Source of the DNA: Homoserinibacter sp. YIM 151385
GTDB taxonomy: Bacteria > Actinomycetota > Actinomycetes > Actinomycetales > Microbacteriaceae
Direction of reading: 5' to 3'
NCBI RefSeq assembly: GCF_027912415.1
Contig: NZ_CP115175.1
Coordinates: forward strand, 1,302,001 to 1,366,000
DNA length: 64,000 nt
In this document: piece by piece, positions 16,396-25,122 of the stretch
How the letters are laid out: every line of letters begins with the position of its first letter
Numbering within the stretch: the stretch's first letter is position 1
The notes under the pieces: generated by a model
Told to the model about the DNA's origin: nothing
Seen by the model: only the letters and a program-made list of their open reading frames with translations
Database searches by the model: none
Position numbers and translations under genes: made by a program

Positions 16396-16899
16396 TCAGG
16401 CCGCCGCGTCCCCGCTCGCGAGCTCGCGCGCGCGCCGCCGGATGAGCCGCAGCACGATGAGAAGCGGCACGACGCCGAACACCCCGAAGGACATGTCGAC
16501 CAGCTGCCAGCCGAGCGGGATGCCGCGCACGGCCCCGGCGATCAGCGCGAGCGGGATCACCCCGGCGCACGCGATCATGCCGGAGACGATGACCCACACG
16601 TTGCGGACGGGGTCGATGAGCGCCCCGACGAAGAACACCGCGATGACGAGGTGCGCGAAGGCGAGCCAGTCGGTGCCGTAGGCGAGGTAGGGGTAGTCGG
16701 CGTTCGTCGCGATGATCGCGTCTCGCACGCGCTCGACCCACTCGACGAGCCCCGGCACGAGGTCGGGGGCGGGGGTGGCGTGGAGCAGATCGGCGAGCAG
16801 CCGCAGCTCCCACTCGAGGGGGAACGCGGTGATGCCGCTCGCGACGAGCGCGAGCACGAAGAAGACCAGCCAGGCACGGATCCAGCCGAGGGTGCTCAC
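16396..16899 (-). CDS. Small integral membrane protein, unknown function
   Basis: 167 residues with four predicted helices: residues about 5-25, 78-100, 108-125 and 132-152. I recognise no domain. The GTG at 16899 directly precedes helix 1, and GATACT ends 6 bases upstream, suggesting a leaderless mRNA. It is flanked by the F420 oxidoreductase and the roadblock/GTPase cluster, with nothing to tie it to either. Confidence 0.7.
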   Translation of the reverse strand: MSTLGWIRAWLVFFVLALVASGITAFPLEWELRLLADLLHATPAPDLVPGLVEWVERVRDAIIATNADYPYLAYGTDWLAFAHLVIAVFFVGALIDPVRNVWVIVSGMIACAGVIPLALIAGAVRGIPLGWQLVDMSFGVFGVVPLLIVLRLIRRRARELASGDAAA

Positions 16900-17056
16900 G
16901 GTGTCAGTATCGCGAAACCGCAGCGCCGCCGGGCCGGAGTGTCTCGCCCGCGAGCCATCGCCGCCCCGCCCGCCGACGCGGAGACGGGCGGCGCGGAGCC
17001 GTCGGGACTCCACGCCGCCCGTCGTCCGAGCGGAGTGCGGCGATGCCGCGCGAGGA

Positions 17057-17416
17057 CTACAGCGCGAGCTGGCCGTCGATCTCCTTGGTCTTGATGCGCG
17101 CGAGCGCGAGGTTCGCCTTCGGCCGGTCGAGCACGAGGTAGATGAAGACCTCGGGGTTGCCGGCGTGCGGGCGGATGATGTGGAACTGGGTCGAGAGCGT
17201 GATGAGGATGTCCTCGATCGAGTCGGTGAGGCCGAGCGACCTCGCGGTCTTGAGCTTGGCGCGCACGACCTCGGTGTTGCCGGCGGCCGCGACCTCGAGG
17301 TCGATGCCGGAGCCCACGCCGCCGAGCAGCATGCCGGAGCCGCTGTCGACGAGGGCGGCGGCCATGGCGCCGTCGAGGGCGAGGAGGGAGTCGAGCGACT
17401 CGGAGATGCTGGACAT
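17057..17416 (-). CDS. Roadblock/LC7 domain protein (second)
   Basis: 119 residues, a single roadblock/LC7 fold with the family motif VDSGSGMLLGG and a C-terminal DRPKANLALARIKTKEID. Roadblock proteins act as regulators of MglA-like or conservon GTPases in bacteria. It is the last gene of a four-gene minus-strand cluster, 12 bases after the other roadblock gene. Confidence 0.82.
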   Translation of the reverse strand: MSSISESLDSLLALDGAMAAALVDSGSGMLLGGVGSGIDLEVAAAGNTEVVRAKLKTARSLGLTDSIEDILITLSTQFHIIRPHAGNPEVFIYLVLDRPKANLALARIKTKEIDGQLAL

Positions 17417-17428
17417 GTCGGGTGTTCC

Positions 17429-17911
17429 TTAGCTGTTCTGGGTGGGGTCGTGGTGCTGCAGGAGCGGGGCCCCCGCAGCGGATTCGGAGGCCGGCCCGTC
17501 GCCGGTCTGGGCCCCCGTCCGGGGCAGCGCCGTCATGCGCTGCGCGGAGATCTTGGTGGCGGCGAGCGCCTTGCCGAGCGTCTCGTCGGTGTCGAAGAGC
17601 GCCGCGAGCACGACCGTCTGGCCGGGCACGCGCCGCTGGATGACATGGCCCTCGCCCGCGGCGATGACCACGTACTCGGCGTCGCCGATGCTGAGCTCGC
17701 GGACGACCGCCTCGCTCAGCGCCTGCATGGCGCTCGCCATGCTCGCGAAGCGCCCGCCGTCGGTGCCGCCCGCGCGGACCTGCGCGATGAGGAAGCCGTC
17801 GTCGGTGAGCAGCGAGCCGTAGACGAGCGCGCGGCTGTCCTCGGCGAGGCCCGCGAGGACCGCCTCGGCGTGCGCGACGACGGCCGGGTCGCGATGGAGC
17901 GCGTCGCTCAT
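17429..17911 (-). CDS. Roadblock/LC7 domain protein (first)
   Basis: 160 residues. The central part (SRALVYGSLLTDDGFLIAQV, then MASAMQALSEAVVREL and EYVVIAAGEGHVIQRRVPG) fits a roadblock/LC7 fold, followed by a disordered tail. Its ATG at 17911 overlaps the GTPase stop. With the GTPase it resembles the CvnB/CvnD pair of streptomycete conservons. Confidence 0.8.
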   Translation of the reverse strand: MSDALHRDPAVVAHAEAVLAGLAEDSRALVYGSLLTDDGFLIAQVRAGGTDGGRFASMASAMQALSEAVVRELSIGDAEYVVIAAGEGHVIQRRVPGQTVVLAALFDTDETLGKALAATKISAQRMTALPRTGAQTGDGPASESAAGAPLLQHHDPTQNS

Positions 17912-18486
17912 GCCGCACCTCCCGCGGGTCGGGTCGATCGCGGCGCGAGCATCGCGCGGATCTCGATGTTCGCGATGAGGGTCATGAGCATGGTGCGCAT
18001 CTGGTCCTGGTCTCTCGGGTCGACGGTGTACACCGGGACCACGAGCTCGGGGCGGCGCAGGCGGAGCGCCGCCGAGTAGTCGTCGAGGGGCGGACCCAGC
18101 TCGAGGTCGGACCGCGTGACGCCGATGACGACGCCGCCGCGCGCATCCAGCTCGGCGAACTCGTCGAGGTACTCGATCATCTGGTCGATGGAGTCGGGGG
18201 CGTCGTTGTGGACGAGCAGGATGAGCCCGCGGGCGCGCTCCTTGAGGATCGACCACATGAAGTCGAAGCGCTTCTGGCCGGGCACGCCGTAGAGGCGGAC
18301 CTTGTCCTCCTCGTCGAGCGTGATCTCGCCGTAGTCGAGCGCGACCGTCGTGGTCGCCTTGTCGGCGGTCTCGCGGTCGGTGTTGCCGGCCTCCGTGCGG
18401 ACCATCTCGATCTCGCTGAGCGCCTCGACGGCGGTCGTCTTGCCGGCGCCCATGGGACCGGCGAAGAGGATGACGTGCTCGGCCAT
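17908..18486 (-). CDS. Small GTPase, conservon CvnD-like/MglA-like
   Basis: 192 residues. P-loop GPMGAGKTT (residues 10-18), switch 2-like GVPGQKRFDFMW and a G4-like TRSD, as in the small Ras-like GTPases of actinobacterial conservons. They switch with roadblock partners and, in conservons, with a membrane histidine kinase. Start and stop both overlap neighbours, so expression is tightly coupled to the two roadblock genes. Confidence 0.85.
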   Translation of the reverse strand: MAEHVILFAGPMGAGKTTAVEALSEIEMVRTEAGNTDRETADKATTTVALDYGEITLDEEDKVRLYGVPGQKRFDFMWSILKERARGLILLVHNDAPDSIDQMIEYLDEFAELDARGGVVIGVTRSDLELGPPLDDYSAALRLRRPELVVPVYTVDPRDQDQMRTMLMTLIANIEIRAMLAPRSTRPAGGAA

Positions 18487-19256
18487 CAGCGATCACGCCC
18501 CAGCCGTGCGCGGAGTCGCCCCCACAGGCTCGGCCGGCTCGCATCCTCGGCGTTCACGAGGAGCGCGGCAGGCGCCTGCTGCACGGCGGAGACATCGGCG
18601 GCGCCCATGAGCGTGAAGGCGGTGACGATGCGCGCGGCGTCGGAGATCGTGGTGCCGGCGGCGGTCGCGAGCTCCGAGAGCGACAGGTGCCCGGTGACGA
18701 GCGCCGCCGTCATGCGGAGGTAGTCGTCGCGGTGCGGCAGCTCGGTGAAGTTCGGCCAGCGCACGACGCGATAGCGGTCGCCGCCGCGCAGCCAGGGCGC
18801 GGGGCCGCCGCCGAACGCGGTGATGCCGATCATCCAGAGCAGCGTGTCGAGCCGTTGGCGCGGGAGGCCGGTGAGGGCGACGGATGCCGCCTCCGGCACG
18901 AGGGCGACGGCGCGCTCCGGGCGGATCGGGAAGCGGTTCAGCGGCGTCGCCCAGTAGAAGGCGCCCTGGCGGAAGTCGATGAGGATCGCGCCGAGGTCGT
19001 CGACCTCGAGCTGCAGCAGCTCGGCGCCGGCGGCGCGGGCGTCGTGGATCGCGACGGCGGCCGTCGTCCAGCCCGCCGAGGTCTGCACCCCGAAGCTGTG
19101 CGCGGGGCCGGTCGGCATGGCGGCGTCGAACGCCGCGGGCGTCGGCATGGCCGAGTAGACGCGGCCGGCGGGGGCCGCGACGGGCATCGTGTACGCCGGG
19201 CCGGATGGCGCGGGCGCCGCGGTCCCGGTCGTCGGGCCGTGGCCGACGGCCGTCAT
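18486..19256 (-). CDS. Unknown protein with C-terminal winged-helix-like segment (DUF742-like)
   Basis: 256 residues. A Pro/Ala-rich N-terminus (about residues 1-60) and a middle domain without recognisable motifs. A C-terminal segment (LSLSELATAAGTTISDAARIV, about 195-235) looks like the winged-helix part of DUF742, the CvnC component of conservons. First recognised gene of the GTPase/roadblock cluster. GGAG lies 6 bases before its ATG. Confidence 0.6.
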   Translation of the reverse strand: MTAVGHGPTTGTAAPAPSGPAYTMPVAAPAGRVYSAMPTPAAFDAAMPTGPAHSFGVQTSAGWTTAAVAIHDARAAGAELLQLEVDDLGAILIDFRQGAFYWATPLNRFPIRPERAVALVPEAASVALTGLPRQRLDTLLWMIGITAFGGGPAPWLRGGDRYRVVRWPNFTELPHRDDYLRMTAALVTGHLSLSELATAAGTTISDAARIVTAFTLMGAADVSAVQQAPAALLVNAEDASRPSLWGRLRARLGRDR

Positions 19257-19434
19257 CGTCGCGCTCCGAGGCGCGCACGCTCGGGTGCGTGCATGGTGGT
19301 GTCCCCCAAATCGACGCCGCCATCGGTCTCGCGACGGGTCATCGCGTGGTGGTGCCGTCGTCTACTCTCGCGTGAGGACAGACGAACCGGTATACCCCGT
19401 TCGGGGCTCACCGTCCGCCAGGGCTGACGACGTC

Positions 19435-20475
19435 TCAGCTCAGGGCGCGCAGGCGCGGCGCCAGATCCCGCTCGAAGAGCTCCAGGAAGCGGCGCTGATC
19501 CTGCCCCGGCGCGTGGAACACGAGGTGGTTCAGCCCCGCCTCCACGTAGGGCCGGATGCCCTCCACGACCTCGTCGGGATCGCTGCCCACGATCCAGCGC
19601 GAGGCGATCTGCTCGATCGGGAGCGCATCCGCCGCCCGCTCCATCTCGACGGGGTCGGTGATGTCGTGCTTCTGCTCCTTCGAGAGCGCGAGCGGCGACC
19701 AGAAGCGCGTGCTCTCCAGCGCCCGCTTGTGGTCGGTGTCGTACGAGAGCTTGATCTCGATCATGCGGTCGATGGATGCGGCATCGCGCTCCCCCGCGGC
19801 CGCGCCCTCCGCGACCGCCGGCAGCAGCTTCTCCGTGTAGAGCTCCATGCCCTTGCCGGAGGTGCAGATGAAGCCGTCGCCCGCGCGGCCCGCGTACTTC
19901 GCGACGACCGGGCCGCCCGCCGCGATGTAGACGGGGATGCCGCCGTCGGGCACGTCGTAGATGGAGGCGTCGTGCGTCGAGTAGTAGTCGCCCTCGAAGC
20001 TCACCCGGTCGCCCGTCCACAGCGCGCGCATGAGGCGCACCGCCTCCCGCAGGCGCGCGAAGCGCTCCTTGAACTCGGGCCACTCCTGCGAGCCCGCGCC
20101 GCGGAACCCGGTCGCGATCTCGTTGAGCGCCTCCCCCGTGCCGACGCCGAGGAAGACGCGCTCGGGGTACAGGCAGCCCATCGTCGCGAAGGCCTGCGCG
20201 ACGACCGCCGGGTTGTAGCGGAAGGTCGGGGTCATGACGGAGGTGCCGAGGCGGATGCGCTCCGTCCGCTCGCCGACCGCCGCCATCCAGGCGAGCGAGA
20301 AGGGCGCGTGACCGCCCTCGTGGCGCCAGGGCTGGAAGTGGTCGCTCACCGCCACCGACTCCATGCCGTGAGCCTCCGCGGCGACCGCGATCTCGACGAG
20401 CTCGCGCGGATCGAACTGCTCGGCGGAGGCCTTGTAGCCGAGGGTGAGGGCGGGGGCGGCGGCGCTGGCGGTCAT
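19435..20475 (-). CDS. fgd1: F420-dependent glucose-6-phosphate dehydrogenase
   Basis: 346 residues, slightly longer than the mycobacterial enzyme. It oxidises glucose-6-phosphate to 6-phosphogluconolactone and reduces F420. From memory, long stretches match mycobacterial Fgd1, including [47 protein letters not shown] and [15 protein letters not shown]. The ATG at 20475 has GGGGGAGGA about 8 bases upstream. This is the main source of reduced F420 for other LLM enzymes. Confidence 0.96.
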   Translation of the reverse strand: MTASAAAPALTLGYKASAEQFDPRELVEIAVAAEAHGMESVAVSDHFQPWRHEGGHAPFSLAWMAAVGERTERIRLGTSVMTPTFRYNPAVVAQAFATMGCLYPERVFLGVGTGEALNEIATGFRGAGSQEWPEFKERFARLREAVRLMRALWTGDRVSFEGDYYSTHDASIYDVPDGGIPVYIAAGGPVVAKYAGRAGDGFICTSGKGMELYTEKLLPAVAEGAAAGERDAASIDRMIEIKLSYDTDHKRALESTRFWSPLALSKEQKHDITDPVEMERAADALPIEQIASRWIVGSDPDEVVEGIRPYVEAGLNHLVFHAPGQDQRRFLELFERDLAPRLRALS

Positions 20476-20533
20476 GCGCCCATCCTCCCCCGTGGATGCG
20501 GGGGCGCGCTGGGCGGGCCGGGTGAACGGGTCG

Positions 20534-21019
20534 CTAGCGCTCCGACTGCAGGAAGTCCGCGACCGCCCGCGGCACGTACGGCGACACGTCGCCGCCGAGG
20601 GAGGCGACCTGCCGCACCAGCGAGGAGCTCACGTGCGCGTGCGCCGGGTCGGGGAGCATGAAGACCGTCTCGACGCCCGCGAGGTTGCGGTTCACGATCG
20701 CCATCGGGGTCTCGTAGGCGACGTCCACCTGCGAGCGGATGCCCTTCACGAGCACGCTGGCCCCGACATCCGTGCAGTAGTCGACGAGCAGGCCGACGCT
20801 CCAGCTCGTCACCGAGATCCTCCCGGGCAGCTTCGCGTCGGCGATGGCGTCCTGGATGAGGGAGACGCGCTGCGCGATCGGCAGCAGCGCCGTCTTGCCC
20901 GGGTTGTGGACGACGAGCACGTGCAGCTCGTCGAAGATGCGGGCGGCGCGCTCGATGACATCGAGGTGCCCGAGGGTGACGGGGTCGAAGGAACCGGGGA
21001 CGACGGCGATCCTGCTCAC
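20534..21019 (-). CDS. coaD: Phosphopantetheine adenylyltransferase
   Basis: 161 residues. Fourth step of coenzyme A synthesis (4'-phosphopantetheine + ATP to dephospho-CoA). Nucleotidyltransferase motif [10 protein letters not shown] (9-18) with the T/HxGH signature, and SSSLVRQ in place of ISSTxxR. The GTG at 21019 follows TAGGCT (21032-21027) by 7 bases, suggesting a leaderless mRNA. Confidence 0.96.
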   Translation of the reverse strand: MSRIAVVPGSFDPVTLGHLDVIERAARIFDELHVLVVHNPGKTALLPIAQRVSLIQDAIADAKLPGRISVTSWSVGLLVDYCTDVGASVLVKGIRSQVDVAYETPMAIVNRNLAGVETVFMLPDPAHAHVSSSLVRQVASLGGDVSPYVPRAVADFLQSER

Positions 21020-21026
21020 CTGCGCA

Positions 21027-21032
21027 AGCCTA
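21027..21032 (-). promoter_or_regulatory. -10 element for coaD
   Basis: TAGGCT on the minus strand, 7 bases before the coaD GTG. Confidence 0.5.
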
Positions 21033-21098
21033 GCGAGGCGGTGCGCACATGTCGCGGCCCCGGCGGCTCATCGCGCCGCCGGCGAGCACTGACCGGCC

Positions 21099-23300
21099 TC
21101 AGCTCTTCGCGAGGAAGGCCCGCTCGGACTCGTCGAGGCGTCGCGCGAGCGCCTCGCGGAGCGCCGGGTGGAGGCTGAGCTCCGGGTCCTCCTCCAGGAC
21201 TCCGGCCGCGAGCTCCCGCGCCTGGCCGATGAGCTCGCCGTCCTTCACCACCCGCAGGAACCGGAGCGAGGAGCGCCCGCCCGACTGCGCATCCCCGAGC
21301 ACGTCGCCCTCGCGACGCAGCTCGAGGTCGACCTCCGCGAGCTCGAAGCCGTCGAGCGTCGCCGCGACCGCCTCCACCCGCTCGCGCGCCACCGTCTCCT
21401 GCTCGGCACGCGTCACGAAGAGGCACAGCCCCGGGACGCCGCCCCGGCCGACCCGCCCGCGGAGCTGGTGCAGCTGCGAGACCCCGAAGCGGTCGGCGTC
21501 GAGCACGACCATGGTCGAGGCGTTCGGCACGTCGACCCCGACCTCGATGACGGTCGTCGCGACGAGCACGTCGATCGAGGCGTCCGCGAAGGCGCGCATC
21601 GTCGCCTCCTTCTCCTCCGAGCTCATGCGCCCGTGCAGCGGCTCGACGCGGCGGCCGGCCAGCGCGGGATGCGAGCGCACGTACTCGAGGACGCTCAGCA
21701 CCGCCGCCCCCGGCTCCCTCGCCGCCGACTCCCCGCCCTCGCCGTCGGCGGGCGCGCCGTCGAGCTCCGGGTCCGGCGCGTCCCTCTGGTCGATCGCGGG
21801 GCACACGATGAAGGCCTGCCGACCCTGGGCGAGCTCCTCCGCCATCCGCGCCCAGATCCGCGGCTCCCAACCCGGGGCGTCCGCGAGCGGCACGACGTGC
21901 GAGGCGATCGGCGAGCGGCCCTTCGGCAGCTCGGTGATGGTGGAGGTGTCGAGGTCGCCGAACACCGTCATCGCGACCGTGCGCGGGATGGGCGTCGCCG
22001 TGAGCACGAGCACGTGCGGCGAGCCGCCCTTCAGGCGGAGCGCCTCGCGCTGGTCGACGCCGAAGCGGTGCTGCTCGTCGACGACGACGAGGCCGAGCTC
22101 GGCGAAGGAGACCTGCTCGCCGAGGAGCGCGTGCGTGCCGACCACGATCGACGCGGAGCCGGAGGCCGCCGCGAGGAGCGCCTTGCGTCGCTCGGCGGCG
22201 GGCAGCTGCCCCGTCAGGAGCACGGGGCGCAGGCGCGCGGCGAGCTCCGGGCCGAGCGAGGCGACGATGGAGCGATGGTGCTGGGCCGCGAGCACCTCCG
22301 TCGGCGCGAGCAGCGCCGACTGCCCGCCGGAGTCCGCGACCGCGAGCATCGCCCGCAGCGCGACGAGCGTCTTGCCGGAGCCGACCTCCCCCTGCACGAG
22401 ACGGTTCATGGGCACGCCGCTCGCGAGATCTCGCTCGATCTCCTCCCCCACGAGCCGCTGGTCGCCCGTGAGCTCGAAGGGCAGCGCCGCATCGAACCCG
22501 GTCGAGAGGGCGCCCGGCACGCGCGCGGGCGTCGGGGCGGCCCGGTGCTCGGCGCGGCGGCGCAGCAGCGCCGTCTGGAGCACGAAGGCCTCCTGGAAGC
22601 GGAGCGCATCGCGCGCGGCGAAGACCTCGGCGTCTTTCCTCGGCCGGTGCAGCTGCTCGAGCGCGCGCCGGAAGGAGACGAGCCGCCGCTCGCCGCGGAT
22701 CGCGTCCGGCACCGGGTCGGCGAGCTCGGGCAGCGTGTCGAGCACGACCTGGACCGCCTGCGCGACCTTCCAGCTCGGGATCGTCGAGGTCGCCGGGTAG
22801 ATCGGCACCGGCTGCTCCGCCCAGGCTTTCGCCGAGGGGTCGTCGAGCGAGCCGCCCTCGGCGAGGGCCGCCTGGCGCACATCCCCCTCGTCGAAGAGCT
22901 CGTAGTCGGGGTGCGCGAGCTGCCGCTGACCGCGGTAGTCGCCGACCTTGCCGGCGAAGACCCCGCGCACGCCCGGCTGCAGCTCCTTCTCGCGCCACGC
23001 CTGGTTGAAGAAGGTGAGCGTGAGGATGCCGCGGCCGTCGCCGATCTCGACCTCGAGGATCGAGCCGCGCCGCTGCCGCATGGTGCGGGAGGCGACCTTG
23101 CGCACCTCCGCGACGATCGTCACGGCCTCCCCGATGGCGAGCTCGTCGATCGCGGTCAGCTCGCCGCGCTTCGCGTAGCGCCGTGGGGCGTGCGCGAGCA
23201 GGTCGCCAACCGTCCGCATCCCGAAGGCGCGCTCGAAGGCGGAGGCCGTGCGCCCGCCGAGCGCGCTCTGCAGCTTCGCGTCGAGGGGTCCGGGTTCCAC
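21099..23300 (-). CDS. recG: ATP-dependent DNA helicase RecG
   Basis: 733 residues. Superfamily 2 helicase that remodels stalled forks and Holliday junctions. It has an N-terminal wedge/OB domain, Walker A GEVGSGKTLVALR, the DEQHRFG box, TATPIPRT and the C-terminal QLRGRVGRGG. An Asp/Glu-rich insert (PDPELDGAPADGEGGESA) sits in the second helicase domain. The GTG at 23300 follows TAGCCT (23312-23307) by 6 bases. Confidence 0.96.
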   Translation of the reverse strand: MEPGPLDAKLQSALGGRTASAFERAFGMRTVGDLLAHAPRRYAKRGELTAIDELAIGEAVTIVAEVRKVASRTMRQRRGSILEVEIGDGRGILTLTFFNQAWREKELQPGVRGVFAGKVGDYRGQRQLAHPDYELFDEGDVRQAALAEGGSLDDPSAKAWAEQPVPIYPATSTIPSWKVAQAVQVVLDTLPELADPVPDAIRGERRLVSFRRALEQLHRPRKDAEVFAARDALRFQEAFVLQTALLRRRAEHRAAPTPARVPGALSTGFDAALPFELTGDQRLVGEEIERDLASGVPMNRLVQGEVGSGKTLVALRAMLAVADSGGQSALLAPTEVLAAQHHRSIVASLGPELAARLRPVLLTGQLPAAERRKALLAAASGSASIVVGTHALLGEQVSFAELGLVVVDEQHRFGVDQREALRLKGGSPHVLVLTATPIPRTVAMTVFGDLDTSTITELPKGRSPIASHVVPLADAPGWEPRIWARMAEELAQGRQAFIVCPAIDQRDAPDPELDGAPADGEGGESAAREPGAAVLSVLEYVRSHPALAGRRVEPLHGRMSSEEKEATMRAFADASIDVLVATTVIEVGVDVPNASTMVVLDADRFGVSQLHQLRGRVGRGGVPGLCLFVTRAEQETVARERVEAVAATLDGFELAEVDLELRREGDVLGDAQSGGRSSLRFLRVVKDGELIGQARELAAGVLEEDPELSLHPALREALARRLDESERAFLAKS

Positions 23301-23306
23301 GCTCCG

Positions 23307-23312
23307 AGGCTA
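23307..23312 (-). promoter_or_regulatory. -10 element for recG
   Basis: TAGCCT on the minus strand, 6 bases before the recG GTG. It lies just past the family C hairpin that probably terminates the corA transcript. Confidence 0.5.
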
Positions 23313-23344
23313 CCCGCGCCCGCCGACGGTTCTCCCCCTTCGCC

Positions 23345-23410
23345 AGAGACATGTCTCCGGTGCCGGGGACAGCCGCACGACGCCGTCCCTGGCGCAAGAG
23401 ACATGTCTCT
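23345..23410. repeat. Family C inverted repeat with AGAGACATGTCTC arms; likely corA terminator
   Basis: Two 26-base arms (23345-23370 and 23385-23410) pair with four mismatches around a 14-base loop. Each arm starts with the self-complementary AGAGACATGTCTC. It lies 10 bases beyond the corA stop codon and before the recG promoter. Only one copy is in the window. Confidence 0.75.
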
Positions 23411-23420
23411 CGCGAGTCGG

Positions 23421-24476
23421 CTAGAGCCAGCCGCGGCGCTTGAAGACCGCGAAGAGGGTGACGCTGGAGGCCGCCATGAGCACGAGCGCGAAGGGATAGC
23501 CCCACGGCTGGTCGAGCTCCGGCATGAAGCGGAAGTTCATGCCGTAGATCGAGCCGACGAGGGAGGGCGCGAACAGGATCGCGGCCCAGCCCGAGATGAG
23601 CCGCGCCTCCTCCGCCTGCCGGTTGCTCGCGGCGCTGAGCCGCTGCGCCTCCTCGTTCTGCCGCTGCGTCACCAGGTTGTTGTTGACCTGGAGGATGTCG
23701 CGCAGCAGCACCCGGAACTCGTCGATCCGCTCCTTCGCCTGCACGACGTGGTCCGCGACATCCCGCAGCGACTGCTGCAGCTCGTCGCTCACCGAGCCGT
23801 CGACGAAGCCCGCCGAGAGCACGTCGAGGATCTCGACGAGCGGCGAGACCGCCCGCTCGAACTCGATGACCTCGCGGTTCAGCTGGTAGATGCGCCGCGA
23901 CACCTCCGGGTCGCCGTCGAAGACCTGCGTCTCGATCTCGTCGATGTCGTTCGCGAGGCCCTTGACCACCGGCGCGTAGCCGTCGACGACGGCGTCGAGG
24001 ATCGCGTAGACGACCGCCTCCGCGCCCTCGGCCAGCGCGCCCGGCGTCGACTCGATGCGCTCGCGCACCGGCGTCAGGCGCGGCGACTCCGCGTGCCGGA
24101 CGGTGATCACGAACCGCGGCCCCGAGAAGACGTGCAGCTCGCCGAACGAGATCGACTCGGCCTCGTCGTCGTAGTGCGCCGCCTTGAGCACCATGAAGCG
24201 GGTGTCGCCGTAGCGCTCCACCTTCGGGCGCTGGTGGGCGGTGAGGGCGTCCTCGATGGCGAGCGGGTGGAGCCCGAACTGGGCCGCGAGCGCGGACATC
24301 AGCGACTCGTCGGGGCGGTACAGGCCGATCCAGGCGAGCGCGTGCGGGTGCGACTCGAGCGCCTCGAAGGTCTGCGCGAGCCCCTCGTTCTCGACGAGCC
24401 GGCCGCCGCCCTCGTAGACGACGTTGTTCACGACGCCCGGCGTCGTGCGGGTCGCCGACGCGCGCTCCTCGATCAC
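23421..24476 (-). CDS. corA: Magnesium/cobalt transporter CorA family
   Basis: 351 residues. A large cytoplasmic N-terminal domain, a long helix and two C-terminal membrane helices with the selectivity motif YGMNF between them, as in CorA Mg2+ channels. The end KRRGWL is typical. I chose GTG 24476 because TAGCAT (24489-24484) lies 7 bases upstream and the length is normal; longer frames run into the divergent rsmD. Confidence 0.93.
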   Translation of the reverse strand: MIEERASATRTTPGVVNNVVYEGGGRLVENEGLAQTFEALESHPHALAWIGLYRPDESLMSALAAQFGLHPLAIEDALTAHQRPKVERYGDTRFMVLKAAHYDDEAESISFGELHVFSGPRFVITVRHAESPRLTPVRERIESTPGALAEGAEAVVYAILDAVVDGYAPVVKGLANDIDEIETQVFDGDPEVSRRIYQLNREVIEFERAVSPLVEILDVLSAGFVDGSVSDELQQSLRDVADHVVQAKERIDEFRVLLRDILQVNNNLVTQRQNEEAQRLSAASNRQAEEARLISGWAAILFAPSLVGSIYGMNFRFMPELDQPWGYPFALVLMAASSVTLFAVFKRRGWL

Positions 24477-24483
24477 GAGCCCG

Positions 24484-24489
24484 ATGCTA
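24484..24489 (-). promoter_or_regulatory. -10 element for corA
   Basis: TAGCAT on the minus strand, 7 bases before the corA GTG. Confidence 0.45.
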
Positions 24490-24503
24490 GGCCCGCGCGC
24501 CGC

Positions 24504-24509
24504 TAGCGT
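24504..24509 (+). promoter_or_regulatory. -10 element for rsmD
   Basis: TAGCGT, 6 bases before the rsmD ATG. The six bases GGAGGC could also act as a short ribosome binding site. Confidence 0.45.
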
Positions 24510-24515
24510 GGAGGC

Positions 24516-25082
24516 ATGACGCGCATCATCTCGGGCTTCGCGGGATCCCTGCGGCTCAAGGTGCCGCCGACGGGCACCCGCCCCACGACCGACCGGGTGC
24601 GCGAGGCGATCTTCTCCGCCCTCGACGCGCAGGATGCGATCCGCGGCGCGCGGGTCCTCGACCTCTATGCCGGCACCGGCTCGCTCGGACTGGAGGCGGC
24701 ATCCCGCGGGGCGGCGAGCGTGACGCTCGTCGACAAGGTGAATGCCGCGACCCGCATCGGCCGCGAGAACGCTGCACTCGTGCGGCGGGCGGCCCCGCGC
24801 GGCGCGGAGCCCGAGATCACGGTGACCTCCTCGCCCGTGCAAGCCTTCCTCGGCGGCGCCGGGAGGCGGTGGGATCTCGTGTTCATCGACCCGCCCTACG
24901 AGCTGGGCGGGGCCGAGCTCCGGCACAACCTCGACGCGCTCGTGCCCTGCCTCGCGGAGGGTGCCGTGATCGTGCTCGAGCGCGCCGCCCGGGATGCGCT
25001 GCCCGAGCTGCCGGACGGGCTCGAGATCGAGCGCCGGCGCGACTACGGCGAGACGGCGATCTTCTGGCTGCGGGGGGACTGA
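24516..25082 (+). CDS. rsmD: 16S rRNA (guanine(966)-N(2))-methyltransferase RsmD
   Basis: 188 residues. SAM-binding motif LDLYAGTGSLGLEA (49-61) and catalytic DPPYE (125-129), the signature of RsmD. The N-terminal RIISG...LKVPPTGTRPTTDRVREAIF is diagnostic. It diverges from corA. In many actinobacteria it sits beside coaD and recG, which are nearby here. Confidence 0.94.
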   Translation: MTRIISGFAGSLRLKVPPTGTRPTTDRVREAIFSALDAQDAIRGARVLDLYAGTGSLGLEAASRGAASVTLVDKVNAATRIGRENAALVRRAAPRGAEPEITVTSSPVQAFLGGAGRRWDLVFIDPPYELGGAELRHNLDALVPCLAEGAVIVLERAARDALPELPDGLEIERRRDYGETAIFWLRGD

Positions 25083-25122
25083 GCCCCCGCGCGGCGCTCG
25101 CCCGCCGAGAGGCGGGGAGGGC

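Noticed and set aside
16386-16397. A third GGATC-GGG-GATC site resembling the SDR/regulator operator
   Set aside because: It is imperfect (ends in A rather than C) and lies downstream of the membrane protein gene at 16396 rather than at a promoter; probably chance.
19253-19342. Possible 29-codon ORF overlapping the start of the DUF742-like gene
   Set aside because: It overlaps by ATGA and could be a coupled leader, but it has no ribosome binding site, no promoter hexamer at the leaderless distance and no distinctive composition; not supported as a gene.
19395-19406. CCCCGTTCGGGG hairpin after fgd1 as a terminator
   Set aside because: Only a 5-base stem with a 2-base loop and no T-run; too weak to call.
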